DNA of 64,000 nt from positions 4,166,501 through 4,230,500 of the forward strand of contig JABWDB010000017.1 in NCBI GenBank assembly GCA_019614645.1, in the 5' to 3' direction. The position numbers and the translations under genes were made by a program. The stretch comes from Stratiolaelaps scimitus (Eukaryota; Arthropoda; Arachnida; Mesostigmata; Laelapidae). The notes beneath the pieces are model-generated. The model made no database searches. It saw only the letters and a list, made by a program, of their open reading frames with translations, and was not told the origin of the DNA. Positions 33,739 through 44,481 of the stretch are shown here, in pieces. The stretch's first letter is position 1; each line of letters opens with the position of its first letter.

Positions 33739-34962
33739 ATGGAATCGTTTTGTCACCAACTCAACAAGCCGCCTGGCGGGATGCTGCACGCAAAGAAGGC
33801 AGAGCCGTTTATCAATCTCGTTGTGGTTCTTAAGAATAAGGGGCAGTGCTTTTCCACCGAGCTCGATTGTAGGAAGCATCCGAAAGTCTCTGATCTACTT
33901 AAGCCATGCGGAAGGCTGACTGCGTTCCTGCAAGGGCCTAAACTCACGGTGCAGGATGATGGACAAGATGTGCTTAACGATATCCGTATGGATTCGATGA
34001 CTCCGCTAGAGGCCCTGAATGAGCTTCTCGAAGCCAGTTGTCAACAGAGCAAGGTGCTTGCTGAGAGTCTGACCAAAACGCGCGACACCAGAAATGTCAG
34101 TAATGAAGCGTGTGAGCTAATTATGAAGATCGAGCAACAACGTAAAGAGGAGTTTGCTAAGTTTGCCCTGCTGCTTAACGAGAAAAAGCGAAAGATTCGC
34201 GAGCTTCAGGAACGGACAGGTGGCGCGGTTACCGAAAGCGTCGTTGAGGACGACTATGGTCTGAGCGCCGATGTGCAGAAAATGTCACAAGAGACAAACC
34301 GATCCGGAGGCGCTTCTCAGCGCCGAGCTGATCTCACCGAATCGCCGCCGCCGCGCGATCCAACAAAACGTCGGCGCATTGAGCACCGCATTGACAACAG
34401 TGATGACGATCATGACGAGGCTGATAAAGGTGCGGGCACTTCACGAGGTGGCACAAAGGACAAAAACTTCAATGAAGACGACGCTGACAGTGCTCGTAGC
34501 AATGACGAAGATTTAGTTGACTCCGACGAGGAACACAGCGACAAGGGACGCCATAGCGAACCTGAAGACGATCCAGAAAGCGAGGAGGAAGATGAAAAGG
34601 ATACTGATGCTGATGATCAGGACGTCAGGGCGGAGAAGGAGTCAAAAGGAGATTCGAAGAGAACTCCTAAGGCGGAAAAGCGTCGAGTCGTCAGTGATGA
34701 AGGCAGTGGCCAAGAAGACAGCGACGATAATGTCAAGGTGGCCGCAGATGCCAAGGTTGATGGACAACGGACAACCTTAAAACCGAACAGCTCACAACAA
34801 ACAGGAGCTAAGAAAGCTCGCTCGGCAATCTCCGATGATGACAGCGACGATGATGGTAGTCCCAAGGCGAAGGGATTGGATTCGATGCGAAAACTGCGAA
34901 CAGTCCGACCAATGGGAAAACATGTGGCCAGTCAGCTTGATGCACTGGACGATCTTCTTTAA
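33739..34962 (+). CDS. XRCC4: XRCC4-like protein, intronless
   Basis: An uninterrupted frame of 407 residues from ATG 33739 (the frame is open about 190 bp further up but has no ATG). The head (1-85) includes PFINLVVVLKNKGQCFSTEL and GRLTAFLQGPKLTVQDD and could be the beta-rich XRCC4-type head, although it is short. Residues 85-158 form a predicted coiled coil ending EEFAKFALLLNEKKRKIREL, close to the human XRCC4 block KRFILVLNEKKTKIRSL. The rest is Ser/Asp/Glu/Lys-rich and looks disordered, with DDDSDDD-type acidic clusters, KRRR-type basic spots and a final LDALDDLL. XRCC4 scaffolds DNA ligase IV in non-homologous end joining. The family call rests mainly on the coiled-coil block; another XRCC4-superfamily member or an unrelated nuclear protein is possible. 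Confidence 0.55.
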   Translation: MESFCHQLNKPPGGMLHAKKAEPFINLVVVLKNKGQCFSTELDCRKHPKVSDLLKPCGRLTAFLQGPKLTVQDDGQDVLNDIRMDSMTPLEALNELLEASCQQSKVLAESLTKTRDTRNVSNEACELIMKIEQQRKEEFAKFALLLNEKKRKIRELQERTGGAVTESVVEDDYGLSADVQKMSQETNRSGGASQRRADLTESPPPRDPTKRRRIEHRIDNSDDDHDEADKGAGTSRGGTKDKNFNEDDADSARSNDEDLVDSDEEHSDKGRHSEPEDDPESEEEDEKDTDADDQDVRAEKESKGDSKRTPKAEKRRVVSDEGSGQEDSDDNVKVAADAKVDGQRTTLKPNSSQQTGAKKARSAISDDDSDDDGSPKAKGLDSMRKLRTVRPMGKHVASQLDALDDLL

Positions 34963-35209
34963 GGATAACAATCACCTCGCGCGCACCGACTATTGTTTTG
35001 TGTGTATATCTCTATATGCTTGATTTATCTGTGGTGTATATAGTTCAGCATGTGATTGCCTGCAAATATAACGAATCTATCATTATGTCGATCTATTCAG
35101 TGGGAAACCCATGCATTCGTAGTATTACACTGTTCTGGCCCCTTAGAAAAAGAGGTGAGTCTGGTAATTTGACGATGCCGATTTCGAAAGATGTATTGTT
35201 TAAGCATTC

Positions 35210-35395
35210 GTACAGCTGAAGGATTCCGAGCACTTCGACCGTCGGGCAGGCCTCGCCACTTATCTGTATGGCATTACTAGAAGAAATATCTGGAGGAAAA
35301 ATCCGCACCTCCCTAAGGCCAGCCACGGCAGGAGTTGAACCTGCGACATATCCGGTCTATTTGCCCAAGCCAAGATGTATAGTTAGCCGGAATTA
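35210..35395 (-). repeat. tRNA-derived SINE, minus strand
   Basis: Read on the minus strand it has an A box TGGCTTGGGCA (35374-35364) and a B box GGTTCAACTCC (35343-35333) 31 bp apart. The B box sits in a perfect T-arm hairpin, GCAGG-TTCAACT-CCTGC. About 120 bp of non-tRNA body follows. It is the best-preserved SINE head in the window. Confidence 0.5.
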
Positions 35396-36012
35396 ACTGA
35401 TTGATATCCTTTTTCAAAATCGAACGCTTTTGAAAGGTGCTATCCTGGGATATGTTTTAGCATCTCCATTTCTGTCCTCAAGTGCACCTAATTGCTTGCT
35501 TTTACATGTAAATTATTATGCTAGAATTCCCCCGTCAAAGTAAGTTACTTTTATGAGTTACCCGAGACGCCTTCCTGATACAACCGTTAATATATTTTAT
35601 TTCTCAATGATTTTCATACCACTTATTAAAGCGAATTCAAGTTATCTCCATTTTCGATTATTTTCGTTCTTCATTGTAATAAATTTGACTTTTTTTCTAT
35701 TATAATGTATATCTATATTTTGATATTTTTAACCAAAATTATTTCTAGCCTATATTTTATTTCTTTGTTTCGTCATTGTTGCGAGTGCACCCTTACAGTG
35801 TCTCATTGTCATCAAGGCCAACTGCATCCTGAGCATATGTGTAGAAAATACCATGATACTAATCGGAGTATTCAAGGTTTCGATATTTGGTACTCGAAAG
35901 AAAAGTGTGTCACATGAAATTCATGGAAAATAAATTCGCGAACATACTACTGTTATCAATCAGGTTTCATCTGTGTTGATTTTACTATCATTTACTAAAC
36001 GTATCACGCAAC

Positions 36013-36195
36013 GTGGCTAACAGTCACCGACATAAGGTATTAGTGGTAAATGGAGAGCCAGTAGATATTTTCGCCGGACGTCGAACGAGTGCTGAGACTG
36101 TTGCATACATGGCTATTAAGGAGTTTAAATCAACCCTGTTTGGCTCTTCACAGCAGCTTACCGGTGCTCCCCCACTAAGCCATGTTGGACAATAA
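36013..36195 (+). CDS. Unidentified short open frame, possible terminal exon
   Basis: Sixty codons, including HKVLVVNGEPVDIFAGRRTS and YMAIKEFKSTLFGSSQQL. There is no ATG at its start, but a possible acceptor (GGCTAACAG) lies at 36024, and AATAAA follows directly at the stop (36193-36198). No upstream exon was found and no family is recognised. It could be chance. Confidence 0.2.
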   Translation: MANSHRHKVLVVNGEPVDIFAGRRTSAETVAYMAIKEFKSTLFGSSQQLTGAPPLSHVGQ

Positions 36196-36420
36196 AAATA
36201 AACAAGGCTGCAACATGATCACAACAAGGGATATTCTATGTTGTATGCACCAAAAAATTCCCATTGCGTGACTAGTTCTATCCGCATATAACATTGTGCT
36301 GTTTTGGTCAATTTCATGTCGCCATCTTTTCATCGTTTGGTCTTCTTCTAGGTCATCATTCTGGTATAAACGCTAGGCTCACTCTCATCGAATTGAGGGC
36401 GCCATAAAACTGTGGCCGCC

Positions 36421-36678
36421 ATGGCTAGCGGCATGACAAGTTTGGCAGCGCAGCTGCGAAAGCTGCAAACACCTCAAACGGCGCTGCTTGATCAGACGAC
36501 GACAACGAGTCGTGCATCACTTCTGTTCGATGCCAAGGAGGCCGCGACGTTGGATCGAGATACGATTTTTGCTATCGGTTGTTCGGGCCTCGAGGAGTTA
36601 GCCAAGCTTAATCAGCAGGCCTTCGGAAGATTTGAAAAAACCCTGTTTAGTGACACCTCGAAGGACGTCCAGAGAGCT
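36421..36678 (+). CDS. HEATR1: HEATR1 exon 1
   Basis: ATG in CCGCCATGG; donor AGAGCT|GTAAGT, phase 0. It encodes the conserved N-terminus through KTLFSDTSKDVQRA. Confidence 0.95.
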
Positions 36679-39600
36679 GTAAGTGAATTAGTCTCGAAGT
36701 CGACATTTCGTCGCCATAATTCGAGAAAAGTTTTGGGATCACTTTGAGACATGTGTCCCATCCTTTTGATTATTAGCTGATTTTTTTCTACTACTGCCTT
36801 GCTACTGAAGTTATGATTAGCTATGTGATAATTAATTGTACATTTAGGAGTAGTCTTAAGAACATCAAACTTTGTTGTCAGCAACACTTAGATCGTTACT
36901 TTGACTTGTGTCCATTTCTTTTCAGATTCAAACGAAAGAGCAAAATGAGCAGCTTGATGACACGCTGACTGATTTCCTGCACCGGTTGTCGCCGTACCTT
37001 CTACTTCGTCCTGCTCACAAGACACTTGAATGGCTTTTATACCGCTTCCGTGTCCATGAATTCAATATAGCAGCACTTATGCAAGCTATCCTGCCGTTCC
37101 ATGAAACGAATATCTTCGCTCGAATACTGCAGCTGATAGACCTCTCGGACGAAACGACATGTTGGCATTTTATGGCCGCCACGAAAGCGCAGGGGGCCGT
37201 GCTAACAAAGAAGGCGCTGATCGCACAGTGTGCGAAAAGTCCTGGCCTGTTCCGTTTCGTATGTGATCTGCTACCGGCGATGCGCAAGGTCAACCAGGGT
37301 AGCACACTGCGGACCGCAATCAATCTTTCTACTGGGGTCATTCTTGGGGTGATGGAGCTGCACGGCCACCGTATCGATAATAAGTTGGTGTCAGCGATCG
37401 TGGCACATGTCGCCGATGGACTTGTGTACGCCAAGCAAGACAGCAATGTTGAGTGGGTCAACGCGAACGCCATGGTGGTAGCCCAGCTGGCAAAGAAACA
37501 GCCGGCACTGAAGGGTGACCTTCTCCAGCTGTTGTTGATTACGATGGTGAAGTCGCTGAGTGAAGGGAGCGTCAACGCCGGCCTTTTTGCCCTGCTGACT
37601 ACGTATCGCTATCAGACAGGCCTAGATACGTTGCCACAGAAGGTCGTCAAAAGCTTACTCGTGTTCGAAGATTTACCTGAGCGATTGAAAAATGCGGTGG
37701 GCGGAAATCGTCGTCACGCTGACAAGTTTATGAAGCTCTTCATCCATGGCTTATTCATGCACGCTCTCTTGGAGGTTTCCGCAGATGATGTCGCTGCTCT
37801 TGTCCTTCCATACTTCAGTTTCATAACGGAGACAGCTGAACAGCGTCAGATCGTTGCCGAGCAGTTTCTAAAGGCTTATCTTCTCGTGCGCGTGAGCACT
37901 GATGATAAGAAGTGCATACTCCCCGCTGGCGAAATTTTCCAGAAGCTCAAACAGCGTGCCGGGGATGAATTGGACGCAGAAATCGTCAAAGGATTCCAAA
38001 CGAACGATCGCGAGCTCATTGCCGAGCTCGCGTCGGAGTGTAGTCTTGGAATCCAGCATCAGGCTGTCGGGGACAGTGGTGAAACTGTGTTCCTTGCCTT
38101 AATGAGTAAGCTGTCACATATTCGTCTCTCTGCAGTCACCACAATTGTGAGCCAAGCATCGACGGCTGAGGCTGACCCATTCGTGCAGAGGTCTCTTAAG
38201 AATATTATTGCCACAGAAACAGACACTGGAGTTTACGATGCCCTCATGGAGTCACTGTCACCTGAGATACTTCTGAAATTTGTCGACGCTGATGAAGCTG
38301 TCAGCATAATCACCCAACGACTTTGTACCGTTCGTAAGAGGAAATGGCTACCGACGAACGAGAAGCTCATACAACTCGTTTGCAACGGCCTCGCACCGTC
38401 CGCAAGTGAGCGCTCACTTCTACGGTTCCTTCTGACGATGTCCGTGGTGACGAAGACATCGGAAGTGAAAATCATTGAGGAGTGCCTTAAATCGAATGTT
38501 GCTAAAAGTCACCAAGAACTAAAGCACCTGGCCAAATGTAGCATTGTCGACGACATGCCACCAGCAGAGATCTGTGATTTGGTGGCTACAGCGCTAGCTA
38601 AAGGATTTTCAGGCTCGGCTGTCGACGACCACGTACAGTGGCTTCTCAGTGATAGCGGCGCAAATCTGAAAACGCGCTACGCAAGTCTTCGTTTTGTCGA
38701 GCATCTCGTCACACAGTCAAAGCCTCTGAGCATCGGTACACTGAATGCAACGTTGGACATTTTACAGGCAATGCTTGCCGACCTGACCGAGGCAGATGAC
38801 GAGATCGACGCCCTGTCAGCTGGGGTTCTCCCGATTCGTTGTGTAACACGGGTTATCAGTGCACTTCTGAGAAACGTCCACCCCATCAAAGAGTTGGACA
38901 AAGTCCCTTCGTGGCATAGAAATGTGGACGCCCGCAGCAGTGAAGTTACCTTCCTTCGGAGGGTATTCTCTATTGCCGTCGGGCGACAGAAGAGAGAGGT
39001 AAGCTTTAGGGACATCCTTCATACGCTATTCACCGTGTGCTTGCCAACCGCCGAGTCCCGATGTAACTTCCTCTGTGACATGTTACTTGGCCATCTGATG
39101 AGCGTACAACCGGGCGAGAACCTTCAGTTGCAGGCACATGCCCTTTGCTTAATCGCCGAATTCATTGGCGAGGTGACGAATGACGAATCAGCGGAACTGA
39201 TCACCCTGTCAATAGTTGTCGTTCTGTTGTCGCCGTCGAAGAAGGTTCGTCGACTTGCGCTAGCCGTCCTAGAGCGCTGCAATAAGGACAGTTTCATCGA
39301 ATACCTCGTGAAGCACGGAAGTTCGATTGCCGATGTCGATAGCGTCCTCAAATGCGTCGCTACGTTTCACCGAACCCATAAGGTGACTTTCCTCAACCGA
39401 ATGTTTACCAATGAGGGGCTAACACCGATTGTGCGACTGGGTATTGCCCGAATGCTTCGCAGTGTCACCTCCGTATCGACGATTGATGTCTGCATGGAGA
39501 TTGTGCAACACTACACCGAGAGTCCAGGAGTGACAATTGATTCGGTGAATCGGGAATTAATTGAGCTTTGCCTTGAGAAGCTTTCTCTTGGATCGGCCAA

Positions 39601-42600
39601 GAAACTTGGCGACATGCAGCAGAAGATACTATTTGGAGTGCTGACTAGCTCAAATGAAACATTGTCCATGCTCGGTTTACAATGCCTGTCTTCCGAGCTG
39701 TTTGGCAAGATGGCCGATACCGAAATCGTCGACGTCATAGGACGTCTCCTCTCAACGATGCTCGAGGCGCGGTCTGACTCACATCGTGCTGCGGCCGAAC
39801 GTGCTCTGAGAATCATTTGCGAACATCAGTCGAAACTTGTCGTGGCCGAGCTAGCCAAAGTCACCGTCGATGATTTAGCTAACGTGCAGTCAGTGAGAGA
39901 CGTCAAACGTATGAGGACGAGCCTAAAAGATACAGGCGTCAAGGACACCAAAACCCCTGACGATCCATTGGAGGCGGAAGATTGGCGTCGGGCCGTCATC
40001 TTGCTTGAAGTTCTGCACGGCGTCCACGAATTGGAACAGCAGGACGCCGAGGCAGTTGTGACAGCCCTCTACGAAGTCCTCCGTCGCTCGCTCGAATTGC
40101 CGGCCACTAGCGTGAACGTAGAGTACGTGAAGCAGTGCATCCTATCGTGTCTGCAGGTTCATGGTACCGGCTCCGACGAGCTTCTCCAACCTCACCGGCA
40201 CCAGATCAGCCTGCTGGTTAAGGCACTTCGGCTAAGCCAGAGTGCCCAGACTCAGCATGCTATTCTGGCTATGCTCAACTACATGGCGCGCTTGTACCCC
40301 GATGAGGTAAGCAGCGGTTGTTTATATATATCATAACTGGACGCCGTCAGTAGCAATAGTGTGTGTAAACGCACTCTAGTGTCTAGTGTAAATACAGAGC
40401 GTTACAGGAGTATTATGAGAATTTTCGAGCGCGTACCCGTACCATCAAATATACGTCACGTCCCAAGATGTGGTTTCACCTAACAAGTGCGCTTACATTT
40501 TGTTTCACTAAAACAGGTTCTACAAAACATGACTAGCGTATTCACGTTCATGGGTACGTCACTTCTACGGCAGGAAGATGAATATTCATTTCAAGTCGTT
40601 GTCCAGACTATCCAGTCCGTGATCCCTATCTTGCTAGAAGCATCGAAAAGCAAGTCGAACAAGGATGTTGTATCGAAGGTCACCGGTGTCTTCGTCGACT
40701 CTTGGCCAGATATTCCGGAGCACAGAAGATATCCTATTTTCAAGTAAATATTTAATCGCAGACTATAGATAGCTCGGCTCGTTGGCATATCTCACAAATC
40801 TGTTAAACTATGCGCATCGATATGGATCAAAATCATAAGAAGCTAGTTTGGAAGCGCAAACCGCAACGCTAAATCTCGGGTGCCATGTTTTATTCTTGTC
40901 CAATTTTGCTTTCGAAGAACAACGGATCTCTGATGGAAGGTACCATTAATTAGACGTGATTAGCACAGTGGGTAGAAGTGGGCGTCTATTAGTGACACAT
41001 GTCTCTTTATTAACGTACTCTCTACCTTTGTCAACCGATTCCATCATGCATAATTGTTCTCATGGCCGTTTGCACTTTACGAATTTGCAGGAAACTCATC
41101 GAGACACTGGGACCGGCGGATTATGCATGGACATTAGTCGCACAGATGGTTGACCACCTACTCGAGAAAGAGGCCGATCTCGAGGATTGCGACTTTTTGG
41201 ACTTTATGCTCGGTCTTGTTGGTGACCTGAGTCTGGACACAATCCTTTGTACCTGTCACCGCCTTTTGCAGTTTGCCCTGACCGTACCGTTATACCAGAA
41301 GCAGTCAAACAGATCGACCATCGACAAGGAAATAGTCAACGTATCACAGTGTAGCGACCAGCGCCTCGCTGACTTTAAAAGCGTGTCCGCCATGTTCGTC
41401 GAGCAGGTGCTGTCTGGAACGAACTTCCTCTCGTTGGCCGCTGAAATTGACGAAGACGAACTAGGCCAGGCCGAGAAGATGTATCAGGCCCTTCTTGCCG
41501 TCAGTCTTGAATCTATTCACGTCCTTAACTCCGCCATTCAAGAGCGTGCTGACGACAACCTCCTAGAGAGTTGGAAGTCCAACATCTCCTTATTGCATGA
41601 CTGTGTTGATCGCGTGAATGGTGTCCTCAGGCCAAGTACTCTTGTGGCCGTTATACAGCGGCTGCTAACACAGGATTTGACATCGATTCGCCGAAACGCT
41701 ATGGATATGCTCAACAACAAGTTTATTGCTGAGACATTCTTCGATGACTGTGAGGAGATTGTCACCTTGGTGGAACCACTCTGCGCACAGGTGACCAAGG
41801 CCGGAGATCAGGACGTAATTAGCCAGCAAACCGCTCTAGTATCACTCAAACTCTTATGCAGACGGATTCCAGCTGCCAACGACGAGATCAATAAGATCTT
41901 CGGCGTCATAGACAAGCTATTTAAGAATCATGACAAATTATCCGATGTTATTGTCGGCGGCGTTCTTCTTCTATTTGCAGAGCTGTGCCACTCGTGTCCA
42001 ACGAGAATGCTAAATCATTTCGCGAAGCTCATGAAGCGCTTTTTGGCTATATCGGACACCGCCGACAAGAGTGAAGCGATAATTCTTGGTCTCGTGGTCA
42101 GCTATCATCGTCTGGTGGAAAATCTCACCGGGTTTCTATCACCTTATCTACCCAAACTGATCAGCCACGTCTGTCGACTCTCTGCTGAACAAGAGCTCAA
42201 ACACCGCGAAGGCGCCGTCAGGGAACAGCTAACGAAGATCTGCGCGCATATCGGCGAAAGTGTCCCATTGCGGGTCCTTCTGCCGGCAGTCGAAGACTGC
42301 ATAGCCGATCAGCCTGTAGTTAAAGAGCAGCCACTCTACCTTAATCATCTGCTGCAAATCTTCAAGGCTGCTATCGAGTCTAGCGATCGTCACCTGTTCG
42401 ACCAACAGCGCGAAGTCGTACAGAGTCTCGTTCTCCGATTGTTGCATTTCCGCGAGGAAGCTGCCGCCGAACAGATGGACCCCGAGCACGTGACAGACGC
42501 TGAGCGGTTCATCGTCGACTGCGTCACAACGCTGTCACTGAAGATGTCCGAGATGACGTTCCGCCCATTCATAACGAAGCTATACGTGTGGGCAACCCTG

Positions 42601-43257
42601 TCCGTTGAGGAAATGTCTGAGGGCAAAGACGTTCATCGTACAGCCACCTTCTACCATCTGTGCTACAAGTTGTCGGATACGCTAAAGGGACTATTCGTTC
42701 TCTTTGCGGGACAGTTTGTGCAACACGGTGTGGAAACTCTCGACAAATATCGTGGACAAGTGGCCACGGAAACAAATGCGACACTGTTAGAGACAACGGA
42801 ATGGATTCTCGGGACGCTATCGAACTGCTTCCAGTACGGTGGCAAATCGTTCGTCACCCCGGAGATGTACACGACGGTGGCAAAATCGATCGTCGATGAA
42901 ATTGAGAGCACGGCCCACTGTCCGACAAGTCCATATGAACGGCGAGTACTCATGCGGATCGCGCCAGCGATTGCTAGTCTAGCGGTCGCGTGCATGGACG
43001 CCGATTGCAAGGATCTCCATAACAAGGTGCTGTTCAAGACCAGGAACAGCTCGGCACGTATCCGATTCTCGGCATTGCAGACGTTTGCCGCGATGGTGAG
43101 GCGGCTTGGCGATGATTATGTACCGCTACTTCCAGAAAGCGTTCCCTTCCTGGCGGAGCTGATGGAGGACGATCAAGCTGAAGTAGAACATCTGGCCCAA
43201 GAAGTCGTTCAAGAAATGGAACAGCTGCTTGGAGAACCTCTAATGAAGTATTTCTAA
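36421..43257 (+). CDS. HEATR1: HEAT repeat-containing protein 1 (UTP10), SSU processome subunit
   Basis: Exons 36421-36678, 36926-40306, 40517-40743 and 41091-43257 are GT-AG and join in frame to 2010 residues (human about 2144). HEATR1/UTP10 is a large HEAT-repeat solenoid of the t-UTP part of the small-subunit processome in the nucleolus; it is needed for pre-rRNA transcription and 18S maturation. Clear blocks: MTSLAAQLRKLQTPQ, ASLLFDAKEAATLDRDTIFA, IGCSGLEELAKLN, NEQLDDTLTDFLHRLSPYLL, LEWLLYRFRVHEFN, ILPFHETNIFARILQL, VFTFMGTSLLRQEDEYSFQV and the C-terminus EVEHLAQEVVQEMEQLLGEP (human ends LGEPLQ.YF, here LGEPLMKYF). The start sits in a strong Kozak context, CCGCCATGG. It is tail-to-tail with GLRX3. 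A single 3.4-kb exon holds over half the protein. Confidence 0.98.
36926..40306 (+). CDS. HEATR1: HEATR1 exon 2 (3.4 kb)
   Basis: Acceptor TTTTCAG, donor GATGAG|GTAAGC, phase 0 at both ends, 1127 codons without a stop. It holds the N-terminal U3-snoRNP10-type region and most of the HEAT repeats. Confidence 0.98.
40517..40743 (+). CDS. HEATR1: HEATR1 exon 3
   Basis: Acceptor AAAACAG, donor CAA|GTAAAT. It encodes VLQNMTSVFTFMGTSLLRQE through HRRYPIF, matching the human VLHNVMPIFTFMG block. It ends in phase 2. Confidence 0.95.
41091..43257 (+). CDS. HEATR1: HEATR1 exon 4, with BP28CT-type C-terminal region
   Basis: Acceptor ATTTGCAG; the split Lys codon is completed by the first G. It holds the C-terminal HEAT repeats and BP28CT-type region, ending LGEPLMKYF. 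Confidence 0.97.
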
Positions 43258-43462
43258 GCCAAATGACGAGTGGATGTCACGAAATACCTTGTTACCTATC
43301 AGAAAGTATCTAATTAGTGCAACAGTTAGATGACGTATGTGGTTTTTGTAAATGATTTGAGAATTACTACTAACATATGTATTTGTTGATAGCTCAAGTA
43401 GAGCTACGGTCATTTGTTTTTGTATGGAAAGGTGTTGTTCACCATTTGTGGGTGAAAGCGTA

Positions 43463-43468
43463 AATAAA
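43463..43468 (+). terminator. HEATR1 polyadenylation signal
   Basis: AATAAA about 205 bp after the HEATR1 stop, the first such signal on the plus strand. Confidence 0.55.
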
Positions 43469-43603
43469 TAATTATTCTAATTACAAATGTTTGGCGACCC
43501 ATTCATCTAGCAGAATGCAGTAATCGCTATGCCACATCAATAGAATGCTTGCGATACCACTAAATCAAATCAACTAACCGACGACTATTTGACGCCTTGT
43601 TGC

Positions 43604-43609
43604 TTTATT
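43604..43609 (-). terminator. GLRX3 polyadenylation signal
   Basis: AATAAA on the minus strand about 430 bp after the GLRX3 stop. The two convergent transcripts would thus end about 100 bp apart or slightly overlap. Confidence 0.45.
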
Positions 43610-44036
43610 AGCTATTTGGATAATTCGAATATTCCTAGCGTACAAAAAAAACTGCCATCAAACATATTATCATTATCAGGGACCATTTGTTAGGCCCAGG
43701 CGTGCCATTCGAATGCTTCGTTCACTATATAAGCATAGTCCTCTTGGTATCCACAGCAATCAGCGACTTCACCCGAGCACCGAAGCTCACAGTGCCATGA
43801 ATTATATAACGTTAGTTCTTAACGGCATCTCGATAGACAAACTGACTGGCGCCAGCCTTCGGAGACGAGTCTATCGAAGGTCATCGATACCTCCAGACCT
43901 CCTAATTGCATCGTTAGTTTTGACAACGTCTGATAGTATGGCATCGTCCTATGGCTAAATTTGCGCTGATTGCTTTTTTCTGCACCAAGTTCGAATATCT
44001 ACAGGATATGATTATACTACAATGGTAGTGCGGGCT

Positions 44037-44220
44037 TTATGACTCTCCCTTGAGAGCTGCTGCAAGTTCGCCGGCCTCGTTGAGCTGTTGGACGATGTCC
44101 ACCCCTCCGATGAGATCTCCTTTAACATAAATCTGTGGATACGTTGGCCAGTTTGAGTAGGTCTTCAATCCCTGCCGCACTTCCTCGTCACTGAGAATGT
44201 CGAATGTTTTGTATGGAATA
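44037..44220 (-). CDS. GLRX3: GLRX3 last exon
   Basis: Acceptor TTACAG. It encodes [40 protein letters not shown] and a tail ending LKGES, close to human LRGEN. Confidence 0.96.
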
Positions 44221-44436
44221 CTGTAATAATGCCAAGACATAAGGACAAAATTAGAATATTTCCATAATATTGCCTGTCTAGGCTGTGGGAAGCGTCGACA
44301 AACTAGGCAATTATTCTCTTAAGGGCAGAGTTGGAACGAGTTCGAGATAATTTTCGGACTAGTTATTAGATAGCAAGTGACTGTGTGACGTAGTGTACGA
44401 CTACATCGGCTCCGCTTTTCAATAAATAGAGCGACC

Positions 44437-44481
<45 letters not shown>

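Larger units (their letters stand above)
34963..36420. other. Spacer between the XRCC4-like gene and HEATR1
   Basis: AATAAA at 35678-35683 is a candidate poly(A) signal for the XRCC4-like mRNA. A minus-strand SINE lies at 35210-35395 and a small unplaced open frame at 36013-36195. The last ~200 bp should hold the HEATR1 promoter and 5' UTR. Confidence 0.4.
43258..44036. other. Convergent 3' UTRs of HEATR1 and GLRX3
   Basis: No coding signal is seen. It contains the two poly(A) signals described separately. An 81-codon plus-strand frame at 43713-43958 has no motif. Confidence 0.5.

Noticed and set aside
37015..37575. 186-codon minus-strand frame inside HEATR1
   Set aside because: Antisense shadow of the conserved HEATR1 exon 2.
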